Shown: positions 1 to 8,631 of the stretch, piece after piece
Position numbering within the stretch: position 1 is the stretch's first letter
Layout: every line of letters begins with the position of its first letter
Assembly (NCBI RefSeq): GCF_018305005.1
Contig: NZ_JAGQEG010000006.1
Span: 1 to 64,000, forward strand
Source of the DNA: Collimonas silvisoli
Lineage (GTDB): Bacteria; Pseudomonadota; Gammaproteobacteria; Burkholderiales; Burkholderiaceae_D
Length of the DNA stretch: 64,000 nucleotides
Direction: 5' to 3'
The notes under the pieces: generated by a model
The model's input: the letters and a program-made list of their open reading frames with translations, nothing else
Told to the model about the DNA's origin: nothing
Databases searched by the model: none
Program-made: the position numbers and the translations under genes

Positions 1-126
1 ATTTGCACTATTTTGGAGAAAATAATTGCTGGAAAAGTTAACTGGCATGAAATTCGGCTCATCAAAATTGACCGCTTCCGAGAACAAGAGATGGGAGTCT
101 TCAATGCGACGAAAGGCCAATGTTGA
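1..126 (+). CDS. possible 3' end of an unidentified gene (partial)
   Basis: Reading frame 1 is open from the window edge to a TGA at 124-126 and would give a 41-residue C-terminus rich in Ile, Lys and Glu. The other two forward frames stop within the first 50 bases. The stretch is visibly more AT-rich than the rest of the window. I recognise no family, and 41 codons without a stop is weak evidence in itself. It could be the end of a horizontally acquired gene or simply non-coding DNA. Confidence 0.25.
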   Translation: MCTILEKIIAGKVNWHEIRLIKIDRFREQEMGVFNATKGQC

Positions 127-207
127 GTTTGACCTTGGGGAAATCGACTGCTGACCGAAGGAAAGCTTAATTATTCTTATCCATAACCGAATCTTCGATT
201 CAGAATG

Positions 208-240
208 ACAAAACGCCACGTAATTAGCGTGGCGTTTTGT
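208..240 (-). terminator. bidirectional intrinsic terminator
   Basis: A 13-bp perfect stem (208-220 with 228-240) has a 7-nt loop. An A-tract lies on one side and a T-tract (GGCGTTTTGT) on the other, so it can work in both directions. It lies about 80 bp beyond the stop of the minus-strand GlxA-type regulator, and it would also stop any transcript entering from the left edge. Positions 127-207 and 241-318 hold nothing else I can name. Confidence 0.75.
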
Positions 241-318
241 GAGCTGCTTACGACCGAGTGATTAATTACAAGATCACCGGCGGGCGCCCGTTTCTTCTTC
301 TTCCCCCCTGATTCGCCG

Positions 319-1335
319 CTAAACGAAAGCTGCTGCTTGCTGCTGCATTGGCGCCGCCAGCAAAGCCGCCGGAACCGAAGTCTGTTGCCTGCGCTCGGTA
401 CTCGGCGCAACGCTGAATATTTCACGATAGGTTTTGCTGAAATGACAGGCCGACTGGAAGCCGCAGGCAACCGTGATGCTGAGTATCGACATATCGGTCT
501 GGCGCAGCAGCTCCCTGGCTTTGCGCAGCCGCAGCGTCAGGTAGTAATGGGTGGGCGACATGCCCATATGTTCCTTGAACATGCGCTGCAACTGGCGCGG
601 CGACGAGCTCGACAACTGCGCCAGTTCATCCAGCGACAAGGGCTCTTCTATATTCGCTTCCATCAGCGACACCACCTCCACCATGGCCGGACGGGCCGAC
701 GTCATGCGCACCGTCAGCGGCACGCGCTGCTGGTCTTTGTGGTCGCGTACATGTTCCAGGATAAATTGATCGGCAATCGCTGCAATCGTGGTTTTGCCGA
801 TCTGGCTTGAAATCAGGTTCAGCATCATGTCCAGCGGCGCAATGCCGCCGGTGCAGGTGATGCGGTCGCGGTCCACCACAAACAGATCGGGTGCGAAAGT
901 AATCGCCGGATAAGCGCTTTTTAATGCCGACAGGTTTTCCCAGTGCGTGGCGCAGGTGTAGCCGTCCAGCAGGCCGGCCTTGGCCAGGGCGAAGGCGCCG
1001 GTGCACAAGCTGCCCAAGGCAATTCCCTGCTGCGCCAGATGTTGCAGCACGTCCAGCGTGGCGGGCTTGATCGCGGCGGCGGTGTCGGTGCCGCCGCAGA
1101 CGAACACAACATCGGCTGCGGCGCACTGGTCGGCGCGGACGGTGGTCACAGACAAGCCGTTGCTGGCCATTACCGCACCGCCTTCAGGGCTGACGACGGA
1201 CCAGCGGTACAGGTTTTTCCCTTCCAGGTAATTGGCCATCCTCAACACTTCGATAGCATTTGAAAACGCCAGCATCGTAAAGTTGTTGAGCGGCATGAAA
1301 GCAAAATGGGTGAAGGAAGAAGCGCTTTTAGACAT
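319..1335 (-). CDS. GlxA-family AraC-type transcriptional regulator (betaine cluster)
   Basis: A 338-residue regulator with an N-terminal DJ-1/PfpI (class I glutamine amidotransferase-like) sensor domain (about residues 10-190) and a C-terminal AraC helix-turn-helix pair (about 220-325; LSLDELAQLSSSSPRQLQRMFK, then the ACGFQSACHFSKTYR signature). The start chosen is ATG at 1335, which follows GGAGCAGGTC; an upstream in-frame TTG at 1353 is less likely. It diverges from the glyA-gbc operon. Members of this group (GbdR, CdhR, SouR in Pseudomonas) sense betaine or dimethylglycine, carnitine and sarcosine. It is clearly paralogous to the regulator at 28159-29271, sharing an AIEVLRMANY block and a YRWSV block. 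Which ligand each binds cannot be read from sequence. The C-terminus ends in a short Gln/Ala-rich tail. Confidence 0.9.
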   Translation of the reverse strand: MSKSASSFTHFAFMPLNNFTMLAFSNAIEVLRMANYLEGKNLYRWSVVSPEGGAVMASNGLSVTTVRADQCAAADVVFVCGGTDTAAAIKPATLDVLQHLAQQGIALGSLCTGAFALAKAGLLDGYTCATHWENLSALKSAYPAITFAPDLFVVDRDRITCTGGIAPLDMMLNLISSQIGKTTIAAIADQFILEHVRDHKDQQRVPLTVRMTSARPAMVEVVSLMEANIEEPLSLDELAQLSSSSPRQLQRMFKEHMGMSPTHYYLTLRLRKARELLRQTDMSILSITVACGFQSACHFSKTYREIFSVAPSTERRQQTSVPAALLAAPMQQQAAAFV

Positions 1336-1820
1336 GACCTGCTCCGTTGGCAAACATCAGCGATGGACAATGTAACGTTGAAACGACTGAACAACAAATG
1401 CTTTCGGTTGTGCGTCGCAATAAGCATGCCAAGCTGATCAGATGATTTATTTTCAATGGTTGCGATCTGGAAAATTGGCCGAACAACGGCAGCCATCCCA
1501 GACGGATTTCAATTTTTCTGCACCAGGCAGAACCCTGGCCGAAGCCGCTTTCTGCAGCCACGCCGGCGCCACACCAGAAGCCGGCAGTCCCGCTTTTTGT
1601 GCATGTGATCCATTTCGGCGCAAGCGGCGTCATGGCTGCATGAGTAAGCCGATGGCGGTGCTTGCCTGAAAGTGACAGCAATGTCGCAAATTGAAAGGTT
1701 CCCGTCAGATCAAATCAATAGCGGGCAGGGGCTTGGGACAAGAATGATGTCAACCAGCAGGCCAAGTTCTGATGCCGACTCAAGACGCAATCTCGCATTT
1801 CTTTTACTGGACATATAAAA
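1336..1820. other. divergent intergenic region between regulator and glyA
   Basis: This 485-bp stretch contains no convincing gene. Small open frames here look like chance. It must carry the promoters for the regulator (leftward) and the ten-gene betaine operon (rightward). The only regulatory signal I can support is the direct repeat at 1682-1708. A TTGAAA hexamer (1691-1696) falls between its half-sites, but no good -10 follows at 17 bp. Confidence 0.5.
1682..1708 (+). promoter_or_regulatory. candidate GlxA/AraC-type operator upstream of glyA
   Basis: Half-site TGTCGC (1682-1687) is followed exactly 21 bp later by CGTCAG (1703-1708) in the same orientation. Two-turn direct repeats are what AraC-family dimers bind. 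From memory, Pseudomonas ArgR-type half-sites begin TGTCGC. The same arrangement recurs before cbcV and the serine dehydratase gene, which supports a shared regulator. The motif is short, so chance cannot be excluded for any single site. Confidence 0.45.
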
Positions 1821-3089
1821 ATGACACTTTCCGCATTTTCCCAGTCGCTGGCTGAACGCGACGCCCCGGTCAAAAAAGCCATCGGCCTCGAACTGGAGCG
1901 GCAGCAAAACCAGATCGAAATGATCGCCTCGGAAAACATCGTTTCACGCGCAGTGCTGGAGGCGCAGGGATCGGTGTTGACTAACAAATATGCAGAAGGT
2001 TATCCGGGCAAGCGTTATTACGGCGGTTGCGAATTCGTCGACCAGGTGGAAACCCTGGCGCTGGAAAGAGTCAAGCAATTGTTCGGCGCAAAATACGCTA
2101 ACGTGCAGCCGCATTCCGGCGCCCAGGCTAACGGCGCCGTCATGCTGGCGCTGGTCAAGCCGGGCGATACCGTACTCGGCATGTCGCTTGACGCCGGCGG
2201 CCATCTGACCCACGGCGCGCGGCCGGCGATGTCGGGCAAATGGTTCAATGCGGTGCAGTACGGCGTGAATCGCGATACCTATCTGATCGATTACGACGAA
2301 GTAGAGGCATTGGCTAAACAACACAAGCCGCGCCTGATCATCGCCGGCTATTCGGCCTATCCGCGCCAGCTCGATTTCGCCCGCTTCCGCGCCATTGCCG
2401 ATAGCGTCGACGCCTTGCTGATGGTCGACATGGCGCACATCGCCGGACTGGTGGCAACCGGCCATCATCCAAGCCCGGTGCCGCATGCGCATGTGGTCAC
2501 TTCGACCACCCACAAGACCTTGCGCGGTCCGCGCGGCGGCTTCGTGCTGACTAACGATGAAGACATCGCCAAGAAAATCAATTCGGCGGTTTTCCCGGGA
2601 TTGCAGGGCGGGCCTTTGATGCATGTGATCGCTGGCAAGGCGGTGGCTTTCGGTGAAGCGTTGCAACCGGAGTTCAAGCAATACGTCGCCAACGTGGTAG
2701 CCAACGCTAAAGCCTTGGGCGAAGTGCTGCTGGCGGGCGGGGTCGACCTGGTCACCGGCGGTACTGAAAACCACCTGCTGCTGGTCGATTTGCGGCCGAA
2801 GGGATTGAAAGGCACGCAAGTCGAGCATGCGCTGGAGCGCGCAGGGATTACCTGCAACAAGAACGGCATTCCGTTCGATACCGAAAAGCCGACGGTAACT
2901 TCCGGCATCCGCCTGGGCACGCCGGCCGGCACTGCGCGCGGTTTCGGCGTCGAAGAGTTTCGCACCATCGGCCGTCTGACCGTGGAGATTTTCGATGCGC
3001 TGGCGCGCAAGCCTGAGGGCGACGCCGAAGTCGAGCAAAAAGTGCTGGCCGAAGTGCAAGCGTTGTGCAAACGCTTCCCGATTTATTAA
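1821..3089 (+). CDS. glyA: serine hydroxymethyltransferase
   Basis: A PLP enzyme of 422 residues, normal for the family. It interconverts glycine plus 5,10-methylene-THF and serine plus THF. The PLP lysine is K232 in [13 protein letters not shown]. The N-terminal [11 protein letters not shown] and the [15 protein letters not shown] substrate and folate segments are intact. As first gene of the betaine operon it should serve the pathway rather than housekeeping: it takes glycine and the one-carbon unit released by sarcosine oxidase and makes serine, which the serine dehydratase at 32272-33663 turns into pyruvate. A second housekeeping glyA elsewhere is likely, as in Pseudomonas (glyA1/glyA2), but is not visible here. 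The ribosome-binding site is weak. The next gene starts 10 bp downstream. Confidence 0.96.
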   Translation: MTLSAFSQSLAERDAPVKKAIGLELERQQNQIEMIASENIVSRAVLEAQGSVLTNKYAEGYPGKRYYGGCEFVDQVETLALERVKQLFGAKYANVQPHSGAQANGAVMLALVKPGDTVLGMSLDAGGHLTHGARPAMSGKWFNAVQYGVNRDTYLIDYDEVEALAKQHKPRLIIAGYSAYPRQLDFARFRAIADSVDALLMVDMAHIAGLVATGHHPSPVPHAHVVTSTTHKTLRGPRGGFVLTNDEDIAKKINSAVFPGLQGGPLMHVIAGKAVAFGEALQPEFKQYVANVVANAKALGEVLLAGGVDLVTGGTENHLLLVDLRPKGLKGTQVEHALERAGITCNKNGIPFDTEKPTVTSGIRLGTPAGTARGFGVEEFRTIGRLTVEIFDALARKPEGDAEVEQKVLAEVQALCKRFPIY

Positions 3090-3099
3090 GGAGTAGAGC

Positions 3100-4071
3100 A
3101 TGAGCAATCTGCATCAGCAAAGCCTGGTCATCGACGGCTTGAATATCTCCAAGTGGGAGCGGCCGGTATTCGAAGACATGAAGAAGGGCGGCCTGAGCGC
3201 CGTCAACTGCACCATTTCGGTGTGGGAGAATTTTCAGGGCACGGTCGGCAATGTGGTCGACATGAAAAACCTGATCCGCGATAACGCCGATCTGCTGACC
3301 CTGGTGCGCGGCGTCGACGATATCAAGCGGGCGAAAAAAGAAGGCCGCACCGGCGTCATCCTGGGTTTCCAGAACGCCCACGCGTTTGAAGACAATCTCG
3401 GCTATATCGAAGTGTTCGCCGAGCTGGGGGTGCGGGTGGTGCAGCTTTGCTACAACACCCAGAACCTGATCGGCACCGGCTGCTATGAACGCGATGGCGG
3501 CTTGTCCGGCTTTGGCCGCGAGGTGATTGAAGAAATGAACCGGGTCGGCATCATGGTCGATCTGTCGCATGTCGGCGGCAATACCTCGACCGAGGCGATC
3601 CTGGCGTCGAAGAAGCCGGTGTGTTATTCGCACTGCCTGCCGTCCGGCCTGAAACAGCATCCGCGCAACAAGAGCGACGAGCAGTTGAAGTTCATCGCCG
3701 ATCACGGCGGTTTCATCGGCGTCACCATGTTCCCGCCCTTCCTCAAGCGCGGCAGCAACGCCAATGTCGACGACTATGTTGAAGCCTTCGACTACATCAT
3801 CAATCTGGTCGGCGACGATTGCGTCGGCATCGGCACCGATTTCACGCAGGGCTACGGCAAGCCCTTCTTCGAGTGGCTGACGCATGACAAGGGCCGTCAC
3901 CGCCGCCTGACCGATTTCGGCACGGTGATCAATCCGGAAGGCTTCCGCACCATCGGCGATTTCCCTAACCTGACCACTGCCATGGAACGCGCCGGCTGGA
4001 AAGAAAGCCGGATACGCAAAGTGCTGGGCGAGAACTGGCTGCGGGTGTTTGGCGAAGTCTGGAATGCTTGA
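3100..4071 (+). CDS. M19 (renal/membrane) dipeptidase-like protein with altered metal site
   Basis: A 323-residue amidohydrolase-fold protein of peptidase family M19, with AAGGAG 7 bp before the ATG. Family blocks are recognisable: MVDLSHVGG (H157), YSHC (H178), HPRNKSDEQL and GIGTDF. The usual HxD metal pair near the N-terminus is replaced by DGLNI (residues 12-16), and the bridging-Glu position reads GFQN (Q91). The binuclear zinc site therefore looks incomplete and classic dipeptidase activity is doubtful. The orthologous position in Pseudomonas betaine clusters (PA5396, between glyA1 and dgcA) also holds a 'dipeptidase', so the gene is part of the conserved betaine set. Its reaction is unknown; hydrolysis or binding of a betaine-derived compound is only a guess. 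Confidence 0.85.
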   Translation: MSNLHQQSLVIDGLNISKWERPVFEDMKKGGLSAVNCTISVWENFQGTVGNVVDMKNLIRDNADLLTLVRGVDDIKRAKKEGRTGVILGFQNAHAFEDNLGYIEVFAELGVRVVQLCYNTQNLIGTGCYERDGGLSGFGREVIEEMNRVGIMVDLSHVGGNTSTEAILASKKPVCYSHCLPSGLKQHPRNKSDEQLKFIADHGGFIGVTMFPPFLKRGSNANVDDYVEAFDYIINLVGDDCVGIGTDFTQGYGKPFFEWLTHDKGRHRRLTDFGTVINPEGFRTIGDFPNLTTAMERAGWKESRIRKVLGENWLRVFGEVWNA

Positions 4072-4112
4072 AAGCCTTACATAAATACTGAGCAAAATAC
4101 TAAGGAATCGTG

Positions 4113-4637
4113 ATGCAACCCCAATTGCCGATTGAAGTCGACGCCGACACTGGCGTCTGGACCACCGACAAGCTGCCCATGCTGTATGTGCCGCGCCATT
4201 TTTTCACCAACAACCATACAGCGGTAGAAGCTGCGCTGGGGCGTGAAAAATATGCGCAGATCCTGTATCAGGCCGGCCATAAATCCGCCTATTACTGGTG
4301 CGAAAAAGAGGCCAAGCAACACGATATGTCCGGCCTCGACGTCTACAAGCATTATCTGAAACGCTTGTCGCAGCGCGGCTGGGGTTTGTTCTCCTTCTCT
4401 GAAGTGGACGCCGGCAAAGCCAGCGCCAGCATCACGCTGCGCAATTCATCGTTTGTGCTGCAACAGCCGGAAGCGCACGGCAAGCTGTGCTACATGTTCG
4501 CCGGCTGGTTTGCCGGCGCCATGGATTGGGTCTCCGACACCACCGGCAATCCGCTCAAGTCGCAATGCAGCGAAACCCAATGCGGCGGCGAAGGCCACGA
4601 TCATTGTGTGTTCACCGTTACCGCACTTGCCGCTTAG
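4113..4637 (+). CDS. V4R (4-vinyl reductase) domain protein of the betaine cluster
   Basis: A 174-residue soluble protein with no signal peptide or membrane segment. The C-terminal third carries a Cys-rich V4R signature with spaced cysteines around residues 152-167 (SQCSETQCGGEGHDHCVF). V4R domains bind small hydrophobic ligands in several families. The equivalent Pseudomonas gene (PA5397) lies at the same place, just before dgcA, and has no assigned reaction that I know of. ATG 4113 is preferred over GTG 4110 because AAGGA ends 6 bp upstream of it. It is 15 bp from dgcA, so it is probably co-translated with the demethylase. A role in assembly or substrate handling for DgcAB is inference. Confidence 0.8.
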   Translation: MQPQLPIEVDADTGVWTTDKLPMLYVPRHFFTNNHTAVEAALGREKYAQILYQAGHKSAYYWCEKEAKQHDMSGLDVYKHYLKRLSQRGWGLFSFSEVDAGKASASITLRNSSFVLQQPEAHGKLCYMFAGWFAGAMDWVSDTTGNPLKSQCSETQCGGEGHDHCVFTVTALAA

Positions 4638-4652
4638 GGATAGATACAGATC

Positions 4653-6716
4653 ATGCGTTATCCGACTTTGTTTTCGCCCTTGACCTTGAACCAGGTAACC
4701 CTGCGCAACCGGGTGGTCAGCACCGCCCATGCCGAGGTATATGCAGAGGCAGGCGGCTTGCCGGGCGAACGCTACATCCGCTATTACGAAGAAAAGGCCA
4801 AGGGCGGCCTCGGCCTGGCGATTTGCGGCGGCTCCAGCACGGTCTCCATCGATAGCCCGCAAGGCTGGTGGAAATCGGTCAACCTGACTACCGACAAGGT
4901 GATAGAGCCGCTGTCGCGCCTGGCCGAAGCGATGCACCGGCATGGCGCCAAGATCATGATCCAGGCTACCCACATGGGCCGCCGCACCGCCTGGCACGGC
5001 GAAAACTGGCCGCATCTGGTCAGTCCGTCGGGGATCCGCGAGCCGGTTCATCGCGGTAATGCCAAGATCATCGAGATCGAAGAAATCCGCCGCATCGTCG
5101 CCGATTTCGCTGCTGCCGCCAAGCGCGTCAAGCAAGCCGGCATGGACGGCATCGAGATTTCCGCCGCCCACCAGCAATTGATCGACCAGTTCTGGAGTCC
5201 ACGCGTCAACCAGCGCACCGACGAGTACGGCGGCAGCCTGGAAAATCGCATGCGCTTCGGCATCGAGGTATTGACGGCGGTGCGGGAAGCGGTCGGCAGC
5301 GATTTCTGCGTCGGCATGCGCATGTGCGGCGATGAATTCCATGAAGACGGCATCGACCATGAAACCGCCAAACAGATCGCGCAAGCCATGTCCGGCTCCG
5401 GCCTGATCGATTTCCTGAGCGTGGTCGGCTCCGGCGCCGATACTCACAATACGCTGGCCAACTGCATGCCGCCGATGGCCCTGCCGCCGGAACCGTTCGT
5501 GCATCTGGCGGCCGGCATCAAGGCGGTGTCCAAGGTGCCGGTGATGCACGCGCAAAGCATACGCGACGCCGGCCAGGCGGAACGCATACTGTCGTCCGGC
5601 ATGGTCGATCTGGTCGGCATGACGCGTGCGCAGATCGCCGATCCGCACATGGTGATCAAGATTCGCGACGGCCGCGAAGATGAGATCAAGCAATGCGTGG
5701 GCGCCAACTATTGCATCGATCGCCAATACAACGGCCTCGACGTGCTGTGCGTGCAAAACGCCGCGACTTCACGCGAGCAAAGCATGCCGCATCAGATCGC
5801 CAAAAGCCGTGGCCCGAAACGCAAGGTGGTGGTGGTAGGCGCCGGTCCGGCCGGACTGGAGGCGGCACGGGTGGCGCGTGAACGCGGCCACGATGTGGTG
5901 TTGTTCGAGCGCAGCGAGGCGGTGGGCGGCCAGATCAACCTGGCGGCCAAGGCGCCGCAACGCGAGCAAATGGCCGGCATCGTGCGCTGGTTCGATATGG
6001 AAACCAAACGCCTCGGCGTCGACCGCCGCTTGGGCGTGAATGCCGACGAAGCCATGATCCTGGCCGAACAGCCGGATATCGTGGTGCTGGCCACCGGCGG
6101 CAGCAACTACACCAGCCAGGTTGAAGCATGGGGCATCGCCGAAGGTTTGTCGGTCAGCTCCTGGGATATCTTGCAAGGCAAAGTCGCGCCAGAAAAAAAT
6201 GTGCTGGTGTATGACGGCATCAGCACCCACGCCGGTTTCGGCGTGGCGGATTTCCTGGCAAGCCGCGGCAGCCTGGTCGAAATCGTCACGCCCGACGTCA
6301 AGGTGGCCGACGATACCGGCGGCACCACTTTCCCGATTTTCTATCGCCGTCTGTATGCGCAAGGCGTGATCCCGACGCCAAACTACTGGCTGGACCGGGT
6401 CTATGCAGAAGGCGACAAGAAAATCGCCGTGCTGCGCAATGAATATACCGAGCTGCAGGAAGAGCGGGTGGTGGATCAGGTGGTGATTGAAAACGGCATT
6501 CTGCCGAACGACCATCTGTACTGGTCGCTCAAGCCGCAATCGGTCAATCGCGGCCAGATCGATATCAACAAGCTGTTCGCCGCCGAGCCGCAACCGGCCT
6601 TGGCGGAGACGCTGGGCGATGGCCGCTTCCTGCTGTTCCGGGTCGGCGATTGCGTCTCCATGCATAACATCCACGCCGCCATCTACGATGCGCTGCGCCT
6701 GTGCAAAGATTTTTGA
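4653..6716 (+). CDS. dgcA: dimethylglycine demethylase subunit A (OYE/TMADH-type flavoprotein)
   Basis: A 687-residue protein built like trimethylamine dehydrogenase and 2,4-dienoyl-CoA reductase. It has an N-terminal FMN-binding TIM barrel (about 1-340; EISAAHQQLIDQFWSP), an iron-sulfur loop, and a C-terminal dinucleotide-binding region (VVVVGAGPAGLEAARVA near residue 395). It would remove a methyl group from dimethylglycine, giving sarcosine and formaldehyde, with electrons passing to DgcB and the adjacent ETF. The cluster loop reads C348-x2-A351-x2-C354-x11-C366: the second of the four usual cysteines is alanine. A similar loop is, as I recall, present in Pseudomonas DgcA, so this may be a subfamily trait. 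The stop precedes the dgcB ATG by only 2 bp. Confidence 0.92.
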   Translation: MRYPTLFSPLTLNQVTLRNRVVSTAHAEVYAEAGGLPGERYIRYYEEKAKGGLGLAICGGSSTVSIDSPQGWWKSVNLTTDKVIEPLSRLAEAMHRHGAKIMIQATHMGRRTAWHGENWPHLVSPSGIREPVHRGNAKIIEIEEIRRIVADFAAAAKRVKQAGMDGIEISAAHQQLIDQFWSPRVNQRTDEYGGSLENRMRFGIEVLTAVREAVGSDFCVGMRMCGDEFHEDGIDHETAKQIAQAMSGSGLIDFLSVVGSGADTHNTLANCMPPMALPPEPFVHLAAGIKAVSKVPVMHAQSIRDAGQAERILSSGMVDLVGMTRAQIADPHMVIKIRDGREDEIKQCVGANYCIDRQYNGLDVLCVQNAATSREQSMPHQIAKSRGPKRKVVVVGAGPAGLEAARVARERGHDVVLFERSEAVGGQINLAAKAPQREQMAGIVRWFDMETKRLGVDRRLGVNADEAMILAEQPDIVVLATGGSNYTSQVEAWGIAEGLSVSSWDILQGKVAPEKNVLVYDGISTHAGFGVADFLASRGSLVEIVTPDVKVADDTGGTTFPIFYRRLYAQGVIPTPNYWLDRVYAEGDKKIAVLRNEYTELQEERVVDQVVIENGILPNDHLYWSLKPQSVNRGQIDINKLFAAEPQPALAETLGDGRFLLFRVGDCVSMHNIHAAIYDALRLCKDF

Positions 6717-6718
6717 CT

Positions 6719-8629
6719 ATGAACGCCTCGGCTTTTCCTCTCAATCAGGTCATCACCGTATTGTTCTGGCTGTCGGTGGCGGGCTTGTCGGTGGGCTTGC
6801 TGCGCCGTGCTGCACTGTGGCGCGCCGGCCGCGAAGCAGCGGTATCCTGGCTGGGATTGCTGGCTATCCCCAAGCGTTATTTCGTCGACCTGCATCACGT
6901 GGTGGCGCGCGATCCCTATATCGCCCGTACTCACGTGGCGACTGCCGGCGGCGCGATTGCGGCGATGGCGCTGGTGGCGGTCAACTACGGTTTGATGCTG
7001 TACGCATCGTCCCTGAATACGGCGATCGCACTGTTTGCGCTGGTCATGCTGGTTGGCGTGCTGTTCGTCTGGCACCGGCGTCGCACGCCGCCGACGCGTT
7101 TGTCGCGCGGCGCCTGGATGCGTTTGCCCTGGATGCTGGCGGCGTTTGCGCTGGGCTTGCTGGCGCTGGGTTTGATTCCTCTGCAATTCGTCTCGGGCTT
7201 GAGCGCGCTGGTGACCGTGCTGTTGCTGGGCTTGGGCGCCTGGACCTTGACCGTCGGCGCGACCCGCGGCGGGCCGATGAAACATGCGCTGGCCGGTTTG
7301 CTGCATCTGGCGTTTCATCCGCGCCAGGGGCGTTTCAAGCACACCGGTGACGGCACGCCGGCTACCGCACTCAAACCGTTGAAACTGGAGCAGGGCGAAC
7401 TGGGTGTCGGCAAGCCGGTCGAATTCCGCTGGAATCAATTGCTGAGTTTCGACGCCTGCGTCCAGTGCGGAAAATGCGAAGCGGCTTGCCCGGCTTTTGC
7501 CGCCGGCCAGCCTTTGAATCCGAAGAAGCTGATACAAGACATGGTGCTCGGCATGGCCGGCGGCAGCGACGCCAATTTTGCCGGCAGTCCCTATCCTGGA
7601 ATCCCTCTCGGCCGCCATCAAGGCCGGCCGCAAGATGCGATTGTGCCAGGCTTGATTTCCAGCGACACCTTGTGGTCTTGCACCACCTGCCGCGCCTGTG
7701 TGCAGGAATGCCCGATGCTGATCGAGCACGTCGACGCCATCGTCGACATGCGCCGCCACCAGACACTGCAATACGGCGAAGTGCCGGGCAAGGGGCCAGA
7801 GGTGCTGGCGAATTTGCGCGAGACCGGCAGCGCCGGCGGCTTTGACCTGGGCGTGCGCTACAACTGGGCGATCGACCTCGGCGTCCGCCAGATCACTCCC
7901 GGGCAGGCGGTGGACGTGCTGCTGATGGTGGGCGAGGGTGGTTTCGACATGCGTTATCAGCGCAGCCTGCGCGCGCTGGTCAAGGTATTGCAGGCTGCCG
8001 ACGTGGATTTCGCCGTGCTCGGTGCGCTGGAAACCGATACCGGCGACGTCGCTCGCCGCCTGGGTGACGAAGCGACCTTCCAGAGTATGGCGCAGCATCT
8101 GATCACGCAATTGTCGGCCTTCAGTTTCAAACGGATTGTCACTGCCGATCCGCATGTCATGCATTGCCTGCGCAATGAATATCCGGCGTTCGGAGGCCGT
8201 TATGACGTTGTTCATCACACCACTTTCATGGCGGCGCTGGTGAGCTCAAAAAAAATCAAGCTGCAAGCCAATCCTGCCGCAGACAGCAGCCAGCGTTTTA
8301 CCTATCACGATCCTTGCTACCTGGGACGCTACAACGGCGAGATCGAAGCGCCGCGTGAATTGCTCAAGCAGCTTGGCTTGCCGCTGCATGAAATGGAGCG
8401 CAATGGCATGCGCGGCCGTTGCTGCGGCGGCGGCGGCGGCGCGCCCTTGACCGATATCCCCGGCAAACAGCGCATCCCCGACATCCGCATCCACGACGCC
8501 CGCGCCGTGCGCGCCGATACGGTGGTGGTGGCTTGCCCGAATTGCACCGCGATGCTGGAAGGCGTGGTGGGGCCGCGTCCCGAAATACGCGATATCGCCG
8601 AATTGCTGGCCGCAGCATTGGAGAATTGA
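6719..8629 (+). CDS. dgcB: dimethylglycine demethylase subunit B (membrane iron-sulfur protein)
   Basis: A 636-residue protein. The N-terminal 200 residues hold several hydrophobic segments (DUF3483-type). Two ferredoxin-like clusters follow: C247-x2-C-x2-C-x3-CP and C321-x2-C-x2-C-x3-CP. The C-terminal half resembles heterodisulfide reductase/glycolate oxidase CCG modules (YHDPCYLGRYNGE and RCCGGGGGAPL). It probably carries electrons from DgcA/EtfAB to the quinone pool in the inner membrane. I chose ATG 6719 just after the dgcA stop; an upstream in-frame non-ATG start at 6701 would overlap dgcA. The ETF alpha gene starts 2 bp after the stop, indicating tight co-translation. Confidence 0.92.
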   Translation: MNASAFPLNQVITVLFWLSVAGLSVGLLRRAALWRAGREAAVSWLGLLAIPKRYFVDLHHVVARDPYIARTHVATAGGAIAAMALVAVNYGLMLYASSLNTAIALFALVMLVGVLFVWHRRRTPPTRLSRGAWMRLPWMLAAFALGLLALGLIPLQFVSGLSALVTVLLLGLGAWTLTVGATRGGPMKHALAGLLHLAFHPRQGRFKHTGDGTPATALKPLKLEQGELGVGKPVEFRWNQLLSFDACVQCGKCEAACPAFAAGQPLNPKKLIQDMVLGMAGGSDANFAGSPYPGIPLGRHQGRPQDAIVPGLISSDTLWSCTTCRACVQECPMLIEHVDAIVDMRRHQTLQYGEVPGKGPEVLANLRETGSAGGFDLGVRYNWAIDLGVRQITPGQAVDVLLMVGEGGFDMRYQRSLRALVKVLQAADVDFAVLGALETDTGDVARRLGDEATFQSMAQHLITQLSAFSFKRIVTADPHVMHCLRNEYPAFGGRYDVVHHTTFMAALVSSKKIKLQANPAADSSQRFTYHDPCYLGRYNGEIEAPRELLKQLGLPLHEMERNGMRGRCCGGGGGAPLTDIPGKQRIPDIRIHDARAVRADTVVVACPNCTAMLEGVVGPRPEIRDIAELLAAALEN

Positions 8630-8631
8630 AG

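Noticed and set aside
1336-1820. Glycine riboswitch upstream of glyA
   Set aside because: I could not identify the tandem aptamer core or a linked expression platform.
6683-8218. 511-codon minus-strand frame opposite dgcB
   Set aside because: dgcB has clear ferredoxin and CCG motifs on the other strand; the antisense product is Gln/Arg/His-rich and unlike any family.
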